Origin: Gemmatimonadota bacterium
GTDB taxonomy: Bacteria > Gemmatimonadota > Gemmatimonadetes > Gemmatimonadales > Gemmatimonadaceae
Length of the DNA: 10,059 nt
NCBI GenBank assembly: GCA_003222065.1
Contig: QHUV01000237.1
Coordinates: 1 to 10,059 of the forward strand
Direction: 5' to 3'
The position numbers were made by a program, and so were the translations under genes. The notes beneath the pieces were generated by a model. The model was not told the origin of the DNA, did no database searches, and was given only the letters and a program-made list of their open reading frames with translations. Below, one piece after another: positions 1-8,572 of this stretch. The stretch's first letter is position 1. The number at the start of each line of letters is the position of its first letter.

Positions 1-2
1 TC

Positions 3-209
3 GACGAGCGACAGTCCAATCCGGGTGCGGTGGAGCTCTGGTTCGGCACGCACCCGACCGAGGAGGGCCGGATCGCCGACACGCAGGCAATCATCAACAA
101 GATCGACCCGGCGATTTTGCGATCACTCACCTATGACTCGCCGCGGTTTCACGACTTCAAACAGCGGGTGCAGTCGCTGCCGGCGCCTCCGCCGCAGCGC
201 CGGCAATAG
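3..209 (+). CDS. C-terminal fragment of an M48-family (Ste24/HtpX-like) metallopeptidase
   Basis: Only the last 68 residues are in the window, read from base 3 to a TAG at 207–209. The segment contains WFGTHPTEEGRI followed by an alpha-helical stretch (DTQAIINKIDP) and a Pro-rich tail (LPAPPPQRR). The 'F-x-THP-x-x-x-x-R-I' motif is typical of the region downstream of the zinc site in secreted or membrane M48 peptidases, where it follows the third zinc ligand. The HEXXH zinc motif itself lies outside the window, so catalytic competence cannot be judged. The gene converges on the purine nucleoside phosphorylase gene with only five bases between the two stop codons (210–214) and no visible terminator hairpin with a T-run, so transcripts from the two sides probably overlap. 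The family assignment rests on this short motif alone. Confidence 0.7.
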   Translation, partial: DERQSNPGAVELWFGTHPTEEGRIADTQAIINKIDPAILRSLTYDSPRFHDFKQRVQSLPAPPPQRRQ

Positions 210-214
210 CGCCG

Positions 215-898
215 TTATAGCCGCGAGACGACACCGCTCACGAGCCGCTCGAATTTGGCGGCGGCGCGGGCCGTCGTCTCGATCACCTCGGCGTGCGTGA
301 TGGGCTCCGTCGACAGCCCGCAGGCCATATTAGTCACGCAGCTCACACCGAGCACGCGCATGCCAAGGGCGCGGGCCATGATCACTTCCGGCACTGTCGA
401 CATGCCCACTGCGTCGGCGCCCATCAAGGAGAGCATGCGCACTTCGGCCGGAGTCTCGTACGTCGGACCGAGTAGCCCGCAATAGATGCCGTGGGCGAGA
501 ATGATTCCCTCGCCGAGAGCTATGTCTCTCGCCAACGCGCAGAGACCCGCGTCGTAAGGCGATGACATGTCAGGGAATCGCGTCTCGCCATCCGCGACCG
601 GCCCGATGAGCGGATTCCGAAACATGAAATTGATGTGGTCGCGGATGATCATGAGGTCACCGGGGCGCAGAGTCGGTCTGATACCGCCGGCGGCGTTGGA
701 AACGATTAGAGTTCGCGCGCCTAACGCGTGGAGGACACGCGTCGGGAAGGCCGCGAGTGCCGCGTCGTGTCCCTCATACATGTGAAAGCGTCCCGCCAGC
801 GCGAGCACGCGTCGGCCGGCGAGCCTACCCGCCATCAGTACACCCGCGTGCCCGGCCACACTCGCGGATGGAAAACCGGGGATCTCGGCGAATGGAAC
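215..898 (-). pseudogene. punA: Purine nucleoside phosphorylase (trimeric PNP class), N-terminus missing
   Basis: PNP cleaves inosine or guanosine with phosphate to the free base and ribose-1-phosphate in the cytoplasm. Homology starts abruptly at VPFAEIPGFP (codon 898–896) and continues to the TAA at 217–215 with the family hallmarks in order: GHAG, GRFHMYEG (phosphate/ribose-site Arg and His), NAAGG, GDLM, DHIN, NPLIGP, RFPDMS, YETPAE (base-site Glu), GMSTVPE and SCVTNMACG (base-site Asn). Missing are about 45–50 N-terminal residues, including the Gly-rich GSGLG phosphate loop that carries a phosphate-binding Ser. Upstream of 898 the frame stays open to 1036, but that part is an out-of-frame reading of adenosine deaminase and has no PNP character. 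A gene finder would probably start at the internal ATG at 835, cutting the protein further. It is the last gene of the purine-salvage operon. I infer a deletion that fused the end of add to the body of PNP, giving a probably inactive enzyme; an assembly error is equally possible. The trimeric (PunA/human-type) class is inferred from the motifs. Confidence 0.85.
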
Positions 899-1919
899 GG
901 ATTTGCCGGTCCACCTCCGCGAGCAAACCGCGACGCTCTTCCCACGGCAGAAACGCGGCCGCGAAGCCGTTCCGGGCGATGGCGCACAGCTCGCCGAAGG
1001 TAAAGCCGAGATGCATCGCCGCGGCCTCGTATTCATCGGTGAGCGTGGTGTCGCTCATCAGACGGTTGTCGGTGTTGAGCACGACGTGCAAACCGCGATC
1101 GTAATAGCGCCGGAGCGGGTGGGTATCGTAGCGCTCAGTCGCGTGCGTCTGGACATTGCTCGTTAGGCAGATCTCGAGCGGAATCCGCCTGTCGTTCACG
1201 TATTGCGTCAGCGATTCGTCCTCGATGAGACGCGTCGCGTGGCCGATCCGGTTGGCGCCACACACGTGTACGGCCTGCCGCACGGACTGGGCATCATCTC
1301 CCTCCCCGGCGTGACACGTGCAGGCGAGATCGTGATCGCGTGCATATCGAAACGCCGCCGCGTGGGTTGCGGCCGGATGACCGCGCTCGCCGCCCGCGAG
1401 ATCGAAGCCGACGACCCCCCGGTCACGATACGCAACAGCCAGCGCCGCCAATTCTCGCGAGATCTCGGGCTCCATGGCGCGCAGCGCACAAACAATCACA
1501 CGGGCGACTATCTCATGGTCGGAACCGGCGCGCTGCAGCCCGCGAAGCGGGGCCTCTATCGCCTCACCCAAATCGAGTCCGCCACGCACATTCAGGATCG
1601 GCGCGAAACGGACCTCGAGATATTTGACGCCGTCATCGGCCGCGTCCTCGGCGAGCTCGTACGCGATCCGCTCGAGCGCGTCGGCAGTCTGCATGACGGA
1701 GAGCGTGACATCGAATCGGCCGAGATAGTCTTCGAGATTTCTTGCGTCCGAAACGCGCATGTAGTTGCGCAACCCTTCGGCGTCAGCACGCGGCAGCTCG
1801 ACATCATACTCGCGCGCCAGCTCGAGGAGCGTCGCCGGACGAACGGACCCGTCGAGGTGGCAATGCAGGTCCGCCTTTGGCAGACAGCGTAGCAGCTCGC
1901 GATCGATTGTCGGCGCCAT
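825..1919 (-). CDS. add: Adenosine deaminase, with a foreign C-terminal tail from a deletion joint
   Basis: Converts adenosine to inosine (a zinc hydrolase of the amidohydrolase superfamily, cytosolic). All key residues are visible: H19 and H21 (DLHCHLDGS), H203 and catalytic E206 (CHAGEG), H227 (IGHATR), and D284 in NTDNRLMS, the bacterial adenosine-deaminase form of the NTDD motif. Family similarity continues to FLPWEERRGLLAEVD near residue 337. The remaining ~24 residues, up to a TAG at 827–825, are the PNP gene read in another frame (the DNA encoding PNP's PFAEIPGFPSAS). So the native stop and last few residues are lost and an alien Arg-rich tail is added. Because the catalytic barrel is complete, the enzyme may still work. 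The ATG at 1919–1917 lies four bases after the TAA of the upstream small gene, and no Shine-Dalgarno is obvious, so coupled translation is likely. True ADA sequence covers about 900–1919. Confidence 0.9.
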   Translation of the reverse strand: MAPTIDRELLRCLPKADLHCHLDGSVRPATLLELAREYDVELPRADAEGLRNYMRVSDARNLEDYLGRFDVTLSVMQTADALERIAYELAEDAADDGVKYLEVRFAPILNVRGGLDLGEAIEAPLRGLQRAGSDHEIVARVIVCALRAMEPEISRELAALAVAYRDRGVVGFDLAGGERGHPAATHAAAFRYARDHDLACTCHAGEGDDAQSVRQAVHVCGANRIGHATRLIEDESLTQYVNDRRIPLEICLTSNVQTHATERYDTHPLRRYYDRGLHVVLNTDNRLMSDTTLTDEYEAAAMHLGFTFGELCAIARNGFAAAFLPWEERRGLLAEVDRQIRSIRRDPRFSIRECGRARGCTDGG

Positions 1920-1923
1920 GCGG

Positions 1924-2202
1924 TTATGGATCGTCAGCGGCGCCGGCCGAATCGACGTCGCCGTCCGCGGCGGCCCGCTTGCGAGACGGTGCGAGCCGGA
2001 AGATCGAGCCAGCGCTCACGCGGAAGTCCGCGGTGACGGGGAGGCCGCGACTATCGGTGATCACGCGGTCGCCGCGCGCAACGGCCACCGCTTCGTCCTC
2101 GCTCCAGCGACGGACCGCGTCGAGCACCGACGAGCCGGGCGGCACATCGACGGCGGCGGCATTGACGAAGACGCGCACTGAATCAGCCGTGCTCACACTC
2201 AC
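1924..2202 (-). CDS. Small conserved-looking protein of unknown function, possible beta-grasp (ThiS/MoaD-like) fold
   Basis: A 92-residue protein. Residues ~8–70 read like a small beta-grasp domain: a first strand VRVFVNAAAVDVPPGSS, then a helix VLDAVRRW, then VITDSRGLPV and a final strand GSIFRLAPS. The 'VNG-x-x-x-x-x-P-x-G-x-x-V-x-D-A' pattern resembles ThiS/MoaD proteins, but the C-terminus is an acidic, Ala-rich tail with no terminal GG, so it would not act as a sulfur carrier of the standard type. The GTG start overlaps the TGA of the nucleotidase gene as GTGA (2202–2199), and the TAA at 1926–1924 lies four bases before the add ATG. Position in such a tight operon argues for a real gene and a link to nucleotide salvage. 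No function can be assigned; the fold is inferred from the residue pattern only. Confidence 0.7.
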   Translation of the reverse strand: MSVSTADSVRVFVNAAAVDVPPGSSVLDAVRRWSEDEAVAVARGDRVITDSRGLPVTADFRVSAGSIFRLAPSRKRAAADGDVDSAGAADDP

Positions 2203-5200
2203 GGCGCCGGCGCGATAACGAGGCGCTTGTCGGTCGGCGCGGCGACGGGCTGCGGCAAGCCCTGCAGATAATCGACGAACGCATCGAGATCCACCAGATC
2301 GAGGTTCTCGGCGCGCCGAACGGTATCGAAGCCGAGACCACTACCACCCGTATACTGAAAGTCGTTGACGACGACCGTATACGAGCGTGCGTCGTTTAGC
2401 GGCGCACCGTTGACATGGACCGACAGCACGCGCGCACCCGGTGCGCGCGTGGTGTCGTATTCGACGAGCATGCCGCTGATATGGACGATCGGCCGCCGGC
2501 GTCCGACCAACTTCTCGACGTAGCCGCGCAGTGCTCGACCATCCAACGTCACGCGATAGAGGATGTTGCCGAACGGCTGGACCTCGAAGAGGTCACCATA
2601 CGTCGCCGTCCCCGATCTCAGCGGCGCGCGGATGCCGCCGTTGTTCATCATGCCGATATCGCCCTTGCCTTCGACGCGCATCGCGTCCGCAATCAGGTTG
2701 CCTAACGCCACCTGTTCCTCGGCGCCGGCCGGTGATTTCTTCATGTATTCGGCGATGCGCGCGATCGGGCGGCTGACGCGCTGCGCGACGGCTTGCGTTG
2801 CCGCGGTGACGATGGCCTGAATGTCCGCATCCGCCGTAATCGAATCGGGCAGCACCTCGCGCACCTCGTGGCCCGGCGTGCCGCCAGCTTGCGTGTGTAT
2901 CGGCAGGTCGATCACGTCGATCGCTTCGCCTCGCGATCGCCCCTGCACGATCGGGATGCCGTTGACGATCGAGTTCACGAGCGAATGTGTATGCCCGCTT
3001 ATGATCGCGTCGACGCGCTGCGTGACATGCTGCGCCAGATCGACGATCTCCCCCGCGCATCCCGACTCTCCGGTGCGATCGCAGAATGCTCCGGCATGCG
3101 CGATGACGACGACGACTTCGGCACCATCGGCACGGAGCTGCCGCGTTAGGCTGTCGACGATCGGCGCGGCGGTTTCGAAGCGCAGACCGACGACATTCGA
3201 CGCCTTCGTGGACGTCGCCGTCCCGCGCGTCGCGACGCCGATGATGCCGACCTTGATCCCACCACGGACGATGAGCGTATCGCCCGGGATCCACGGCACG
3301 TGGCGGCCAAGCGTATCGCGCACGTTCGCGCCCAGGATCGGATAGTGTGCTTGTCGCATCCGCGCCCGCAGCGTGTCCTGACCCCAATCGAACTCGTGAT
3401 TGCCTAACGCGGCGGCAGTCAGTCCAAGCCGGTTGAAGACGTCGACGATCGGCCGGCCGAAGGCGAAGTTCGAGGCCGGCGTACCCTGAAACTCATCGCC
3501 GCCGTCGAGGAGCAATGCCGTGCACGCCGGCGCCACGCATTCGCGCTCCGCACGTTCGATGGCCGCGGCGACGTACGCCAGACCGCCGCGCATGACGCCG
3601 TTCGCATCCGGACGCGGCTCGAGTGCCCCGTGGATATCGTTCGTGCCGATGAGCCGCAAGCGACGGCCATTCGCGACGGACGCCGGAGCGCGCGTCGCTC
3701 CCTCTCCTGGAATGCGATGCATCGACGCGTACGCCGTGCCGATGGCCGCGTTAGGCACGATCTCCCAATTGTGGTGTGCGTAATCGGCGGGATCCAGCGT
3801 GCGCCGGCTCCGAACTTCGTCGATGAGAAGTTGGCGGATCTCCAGCTGACGGTTGTCCAAATTCTTGGATCCAGCGAGCATCGCGTACCCACCGCCGCCG
3901 GTCTGCCGATAGTTGTTCAGCGCGAAGGTGAAGCTGTCCGTTGCCGCAATCGGGCGGCCCTGGTACTCGAGCCGCGTGATGCGCGCGCCGACCGGCTTCG
4001 AGACGTCGATGGTGTAGTCCGCGCCGGCGACAATATCAAAATTGAAACCCGGAATGGACGGATCGACGCCGACGGTCCCCGCGGGGTCCGAGCGAAAATA
4101 GCGCGCGCTGAACTCGAGATAGTCGCGCAGCTGCCGACCCGTAATCCAGATCTTGCGCAGCGTATTGTCGTACGGGTAGAGGGCCGCGAGGCGAGCAACC
4201 GTGACGTCTCCCGCGGGGAGGTTCGCGTCGAGCGAGAACGCGGCGGTGGACGCCAGTTGTGCGCCGCTCGCCTTGCGCTCGACATCCAAAATGAAATCGA
4301 TCAGCGGCGTGTCGACGACGCGGGCCGAATCAGCACGCCAGACGACGGGCGCGGTACCGATGGGTTGCGAGACGTACGCGATCGTCGCGCGATGCGCCCG
4401 GTCCGTCGCCGCCAACAGCGCGGCATTCTCGTCATGGCCAGCCGACGGAATGAGCACGCTGCGCTTGTCGGCGACGTGCCACCGCGCACCGTCGCGCACG
4501 ATGCGCAGGTGCGCGACCGCGACGCTCGTCGCCCAGTTCTTCGGCTGCATGAGCAGCGCGCCGCCGATTGCCGAATGGCCAAGCTCTTTGTGGGAGTGGC
4601 CGTAGACGATGAGATCGATCCCCGGCACCTCACGCGCGACGCGCGCGCTGACATTCTCGCTCGCCACGCCCGTCGACACCGTGTCGTAGCTCGAGGGCTC
4701 GTCGAGTCCCGAGTGGAGAAGGACGACGACGACGTCAGCGCCGGCCTCGCGCGCCGCCGTTACGGCGTCGCGGACAGACGGCACGATGTCACGAACCACC
4801 ACGTGCCCAGCGAGATTGTCGCGATCCCAGAGATTGGAGCCCGGAGTCGTACCGCCCACCAGCGCGATCTTCACACCGTGCCGCTCGATCATCGTCCAGG
4901 CGTCGAACGCCCGGCGGCCATCGGGCGTATACGCGTTCGCCGCGAGTATCGGAAAGTGAGCGTCGCGCATCATGCGGCGTAACGTCGGCAGTCCATAATT
5001 GAACTCGTGGTTGCCGACCGCTGCCGCGTCGTAATGCATCGCGTTCATTGCCGCGGCAACCGGATGCGGATGCAGCGAGTCGCCGGCAATTCGCGCGGCG
5101 ACGAACGTCAACGGATTTCCCTGTAGCAGATCGCCCGCGTCGACAAGTACCACACGCCGAGGATTCGCGCGCCGGAGCGAGTCGACGATCGTGGCCGCTC

Positions 5201-5459
5201 GGGTGAGCCCGCGCGCCGGCTCGGGCACTCCCGTGTAATAGTCCCAAGCGCGCAGCCGACCGTGGACATCGGTGGTTGCGGCGACGACGAGATCGACTTC
5301 CTCGACGGGCGGCGCCAAATTCGACGGCGAGCGGACAGGTAGTTCGTCAGACCGAGATGTCGTCGCTGGGCGAGCGCAGCAGCACAGCGCCATGCACGCG
5401 AGCGCCACGCGCACTACGCGACGCCGTTGCCGCGCATCGAGCGACGGGGGATGCATCAT
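2199..5459 (-). CDS. Exported two-module nucleotide phosphoesterase: CpdB-like 2',3'-cyclic phosphodiesterase/3'-nucleotidase fused to UshA-like 5'-nucleotidase
   Basis: A 1086-residue protein with two complete metallophosphatase + 5'-nucleotidase C-terminal units in tandem. After a basic start (RQRRRVVR) comes a hydrophobic export segment (~17–28) ending in three successive cysteines; it is not a canonical lipobox. Module 1 (~55–570) has D64/H66 (TTDVHG), DAGD 107–110, GNHEF 149–153, H249 and GHSH 287–290. Its DYYTG after the first motif, DYTIDVSKPVG (~481–491) and NNYRQTGGGGY (~515–525) are typical of CpdB. Module 2 (~598–1085) has D608/H610 (TNDIHG), DGGDEFQG 652–659, GNHEF 686–690, H788 and GHTH 822–825, then the UshA-type C-domain with GNLIADAM, NNGGIRAP and QPFGN. 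The closest known architecture is YfkN of Bacillus subtilis, a trifunctional 2',3'-cyclic phosphodiesterase/3'-/5'-nucleotidase. Inferred role: release of phosphate and nucleosides from extracytoplasmic nucleotides and RNA breakdown products, first gene of the salvage operon. The ATG at 5459 (followed by a second ATG) is chosen because it precedes the basic signal-peptide N-region; no Shine-Dalgarno is evident. Both active sites appear intact. Confidence 0.92.
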   Translation of the reverse strand: MMHPPSLDARQRRRVVRVALACMALCCCARPATTSRSDELPVRSPSNLAPPVEEVDLVVAATTDVHGRLRAWDYYTGVPEPARGLTRAATIVDSLRRANPRRVVLVDAGDLLQGNPLTFVAARIAGDSLHPHPVAAAMNAMHYDAAAVGNHEFNYGLPTLRRMMRDAHFPILAANAYTPDGRRAFDAWTMIERHGVKIALVGGTTPGSNLWDRDNLAGHVVVRDIVPSVRDAVTAAREAGADVVVVLLHSGLDEPSSYDTVSTGVASENVSARVAREVPGIDLIVYGHSHKELGHSAIGGALLMQPKNWATSVAVAHLRIVRDGARWHVADKRSVLIPSAGHDENAALLAATDRAHRATIAYVSQPIGTAPVVWRADSARVVDTPLIDFILDVERKASGAQLASTAAFSLDANLPAGDVTVARLAALYPYDNTLRKIWITGRQLRDYLEFSARYFRSDPAGTVGVDPSIPGFNFDIVAGADYTIDVSKPVGARITRLEYQGRPIAATDSFTFALNNYRQTGGGGYAMLAGSKNLDNRQLEIRQLLIDEVRSRRTLDPADYAHHNWEIVPNAAIGTAYASMHRIPGEGATRAPASVANGRRLRLIGTNDIHGALEPRPDANGVMRGGLAYVAAAIERAERECVAPACTALLLDGGDEFQGTPASNFAFGRPIVDVFNRLGLTAAALGNHEFDWGQDTLRARMRQAHYPILGANVRDTLGRHVPWIPGDTLIVRGGIKVGIIGVATRGTATSTKASNVVGLRFETAAPIVDSLTRQLRADGAEVVVVIAHAGAFCDRTGESGCAGEIVDLAQHVTQRVDAIISGHTHSLVNSIVNGIPIVQGRSRGEAIDVIDLPIHTQAGGTPGHEVREVLPDSITADADIQAIVTAATQAVAQRVSRPIARIAEYMKKSPAGAEEQVALGNLIADAMRVEGKGDIGMMNNGGIRAPLRSGTATYGDLFEVQPFGNILYRVTLDGRALRGYVEKLVGRRRPIVHISGMLVEYDTTRAPGARVLSVHVNGAPLNDARSYTVVVNDFQYTGGSGLGFDTVRRAENLDLVDLDAFVDYLQGLPQPVAAPTDKRLVIAPAP

Positions 5460-6782
<1,323 letters not shown>

Positions 6783-6786
<4 letters not shown>

Positions 6787-6812
6787 TTGCCGACCCCGGA
6801 CGCCGCGCGTGA
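6783..6812 (+). other. Nine-codon minicistron bridging response regulator and kinase
   Basis: An ATG overlaps the response-regulator stop (ATGA 6783–6786), opens a reading frame of nine codons (MIADPGRRA) and ends at a TGA that overlaps the kinase GTG as GTGA (6809–6812). It could carry terminating ribosomes to the kinase start, which has only a weak GGA (6798–6800) as Shine-Dalgarno. It may be a chance arrangement; no function of the peptide itself is suggested. Confidence 0.3.
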
Positions 6813-8509
6813 CACTCGCCAAGCGTCTCCTGCTCGGATCGCTCGTTCTCGTTTGCCTACTCGTTGCCGCCATCGTCGCGCTGTCGGGCAGCCGGCTCGA
6901 GAGGCGCCTCGTCCAGGAGGCAACGGCCGAGCTGACTCGTGAGGCGCGTTTGATCGGGTTGTCATGGAAGCCAGGCGTCGTCCCTGATGCGCTCGCCGAT
7001 TCAGCCGGTGTGGCCCTCCAGCGGCGCGTGACCCTCATCAATTCGTTAGGCGTCGTTGTCGGTGATTCGCGCTTCAATGGCGAGGAGCTCCAGCATCTCG
7101 AGAATCATTCCAGTCGTCCTGAGGTCGTCGTGGCGCGGAGGGGCGTGGTGGGCGTCGGCCATCGTCGCAGCGCGTCCGCGGGCGATGAAGAACTGTACGT
7201 CGCCATTCGACACTCCCTCGGCTTCGTGCGGGTCTCGATCAGCACGGCCACGCTCCGTGACATCGTGTCGGGTGCGCGGCGGGACGTGCTCGTGGCCGGC
7301 CTGATCGCGGTCGTCGGCTCCTTGCTCCTCGCCTACCTCTTTTCGCGGAGTGTGACGCGGCCGGTCGTCGAGCTTCGTGATGTCGCGCGCGCTATCGCCG
7401 CCGGTGACCTCGAACGCCGGCCGTCGATCTCGGCGCCGGGCGAAATCGGCGACCTCGCGACGGCGCTGCACCGAATGTCCGAGCAGCTCGCGACACGGCT
7501 ACACGCGCTCGAAGCGAACGACGCGTTGATGTCGGCGCTGCTCGAGTCGATCAATGAGGGGGTGGTCGCGATAGGCGGGCGTGGAAGCGTGGTGCGACTG
7601 AACGAAAGCGCGCGCGAGATGCTGGGCGTCGAGAGCCCGGTCCCTTTCCCCGCCGATCGCCTGCCACAGGAGCCGGCGGTGCGCGCCGCGCTTCGCGACG
7701 CCGTCTCCGGTACTCCGACCGAGCCGCGCGAGATGGTGTTCGACGGCCGCACAATTGCGCTCACGGCGCGTCCGCTCCCGGACGGAGGCGTCGTGCTCGC
7801 GCTCCTGGACCTAACGACGCGCCGCCGCCTGGAAACGATTCGTCGTGACTTCGTCGCCAACGTGTCCCACGAGCTGAAGACGCCGCTCACCGTCATCAGC
7901 GGCTTTGCCGAAACCTTGCTCGATGCCGACATTGGCCCGGCGCAGCGACGCCAGTTCGTCGGCACCATTCAGGCGAACGTGGTGCGGATGCAGCGCATCG
8001 TCGATGATCTGCTCGACCTTGCGCGCTATGAGTCGGGTGGCTGGGTACCGAACCCTGTCTCCGCCGACCTCGGTGTGGCCGCGAGCGAAGCACTTGCTCT
8101 CGTCCAAGCGGAGGCAGCGCGCCGAGCGCTCGAGCTCTCCGTTACGGTTGCCCCAGGCGCGGAACGGGCTACCGCCGATCCGACGGCGCTCCGTCAGATC
8201 TTGCAGAACCTCGTCGAGAACGCGGTGCGCTACACGCCGTCCGGAAACGTGACTGTCTTCGCGCAGCGACAGGGCAACGGCACGGTCGTCGGCGTACGGG
8301 ACACAGGGGTCGGAATCCCGCGCGAGCATCTGACGCGCATTTTCGAGCGATTCTATCGCGTCGACGCTGGACGGTCGCGCGAGGTTGGCGGCACGGGTCT
8401 CGGCCTCGCCATCGTGAAACACTTAGCGGAAGCCCACGGCGGCTCGGTGCGCGCAACAAGCACTGTCGGCGCTGGCACCGAGATCGCCGTTTTTTTCCCA
8501 GACAGGTGA
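6809..8509 (+). CDS. phoR: Membrane sensor histidine kinase, PhoR-like
   Basis: A 566-residue kinase. Order: transmembrane helix 1 (~7–25), an extracytoplasmic sensor region (~30–155) without cysteines, transmembrane helix 2 (~160–178), HAMP linker (~178–230), a degenerate PAS-like region (~238–338), the HisKA dimerisation domain with phospho-accepting H354 (FVANVSHELKTPL), and the HATPase domain with N-box N471 (NLVENAVRYTP), G1 DTGVGIP (D498), F-box IFERFYRVD and G2 GGTGLGL (~527–533). The sensor–HAMP–PAS–kinase order matches PhoR kinases of the Bacillus type; E. coli PhoR lacks a large outer domain. It should phosphorylate the preceding regulator. The GTG at 6809 is chosen because the hydrophobic helix follows within six residues; the frame is open upstream to a GTG at 6740, but that part lies inside the regulator gene and looks random. 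A run of seven T (8490–8496) near the end still encodes the expected AVFFP terminus, so it is not a frameshift. Confidence 0.88.
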   Translation: MTLAKRLLLGSLVLVCLLVAAIVALSGSRLERRLVQEATAELTREARLIGLSWKPGVVPDALADSAGVALQRRVTLINSLGVVVGDSRFNGEELQHLENHSSRPEVVVARRGVVGVGHRRSASAGDEELYVAIRHSLGFVRVSISTATLRDIVSGARRDVLVAGLIAVVGSLLLAYLFSRSVTRPVVELRDVARAIAAGDLERRPSISAPGEIGDLATALHRMSEQLATRLHALEANDALMSALLESINEGVVAIGGRGSVVRLNESAREMLGVESPVPFPADRLPQEPAVRAALRDAVSGTPTEPREMVFDGRTIALTARPLPDGGVVLALLDLTTRRRLETIRRDFVANVSHELKTPLTVISGFAETLLDADIGPAQRRQFVGTIQANVVRMQRIVDDLLDLARYESGGWVPNPVSADLGVAASEALALVQAEAARRALELSVTVAPGAERATADPTALRQILQNLVENAVRYTPSGNVTVFAQRQGNGTVVGVRDTGVGIPREHLTRIFERFYRVDAGRSREVGGTGLGLAIVKHLAEAHGGSVRATSTVGAGTEIAVFFPDR

Positions 8510-8516
8510 TTGCTGT

Positions 8517-8531
8517 TTAGGTGTCACCTAA
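8517..8531. promoter_or_regulatory. Perfect 15-bp palindrome, candidate operator
   Basis: TTAGGTG-T-CACCTAA has two perfect 7-bp arms around a single base, starting seven bases after the kinase stop. It overlaps the left end of the tandem repeat that follows. There is no T-run after it and the stem would have no loop, so it is not a terminator. It looks like a binding site for a dimeric regulator, but no known consensus was recognised. Confidence 0.45.
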
Positions 8532-8564
8532 CCACTGACCACCGTCACCCGACCACTGAATAGA
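8523..8564. repeat. Imperfect tandem direct repeat of 21-bp period upstream of the exopolyphosphatase gene
   Basis: GTCACCtaACCACTGA (8523–8538) recurs as GTCACCcgACCACTGA (8544–8559), 14 of 16 positions identical, exactly 21 bp apart (two helical turns). Each unit holds two related T-[CG]-A-C cores. PhoB-type regulators bind direct repeats with about 11-bp steps, so this is a plausible target of the regulator encoded at 6064. That link is inference; the exact Pho-box consensus is not present. The repeat ends within about ten bases of the next gene's start. Confidence 0.5.
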
Positions 8565-8572
8565 TTCCCCGC

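Noticed and set aside
200..230. Possible bidirectional terminator at the convergent gene ends
   Set aside because: Only a 4–5 bp GC stem could be drawn in this stretch and there is no T-run on either strand.
1203..1892. A 229-codon plus-strand open frame opposite adenosine deaminase
   Set aside because: The opposite strand carries all ADA catalytic motifs; this frame shows no recognisable domain and no start signal.
3630..4982. A 450-codon plus-strand open frame opposite the nucleotidase gene
   Set aside because: It is antisense to a clearly conserved 1086-residue protein, is rich in Arg, Asp and Val as expected of a mirror frame in GC-rich DNA, and shows no motif. It is a shadow of the real codon bias.
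8490..8496. Run of seven T at the end of the kinase gene, possible frameshift or terminator tract
   Set aside because: The kinase ends with the expected AVFFP-type terminus in frame, and no GC-rich hairpin precedes the T-run in the right place.
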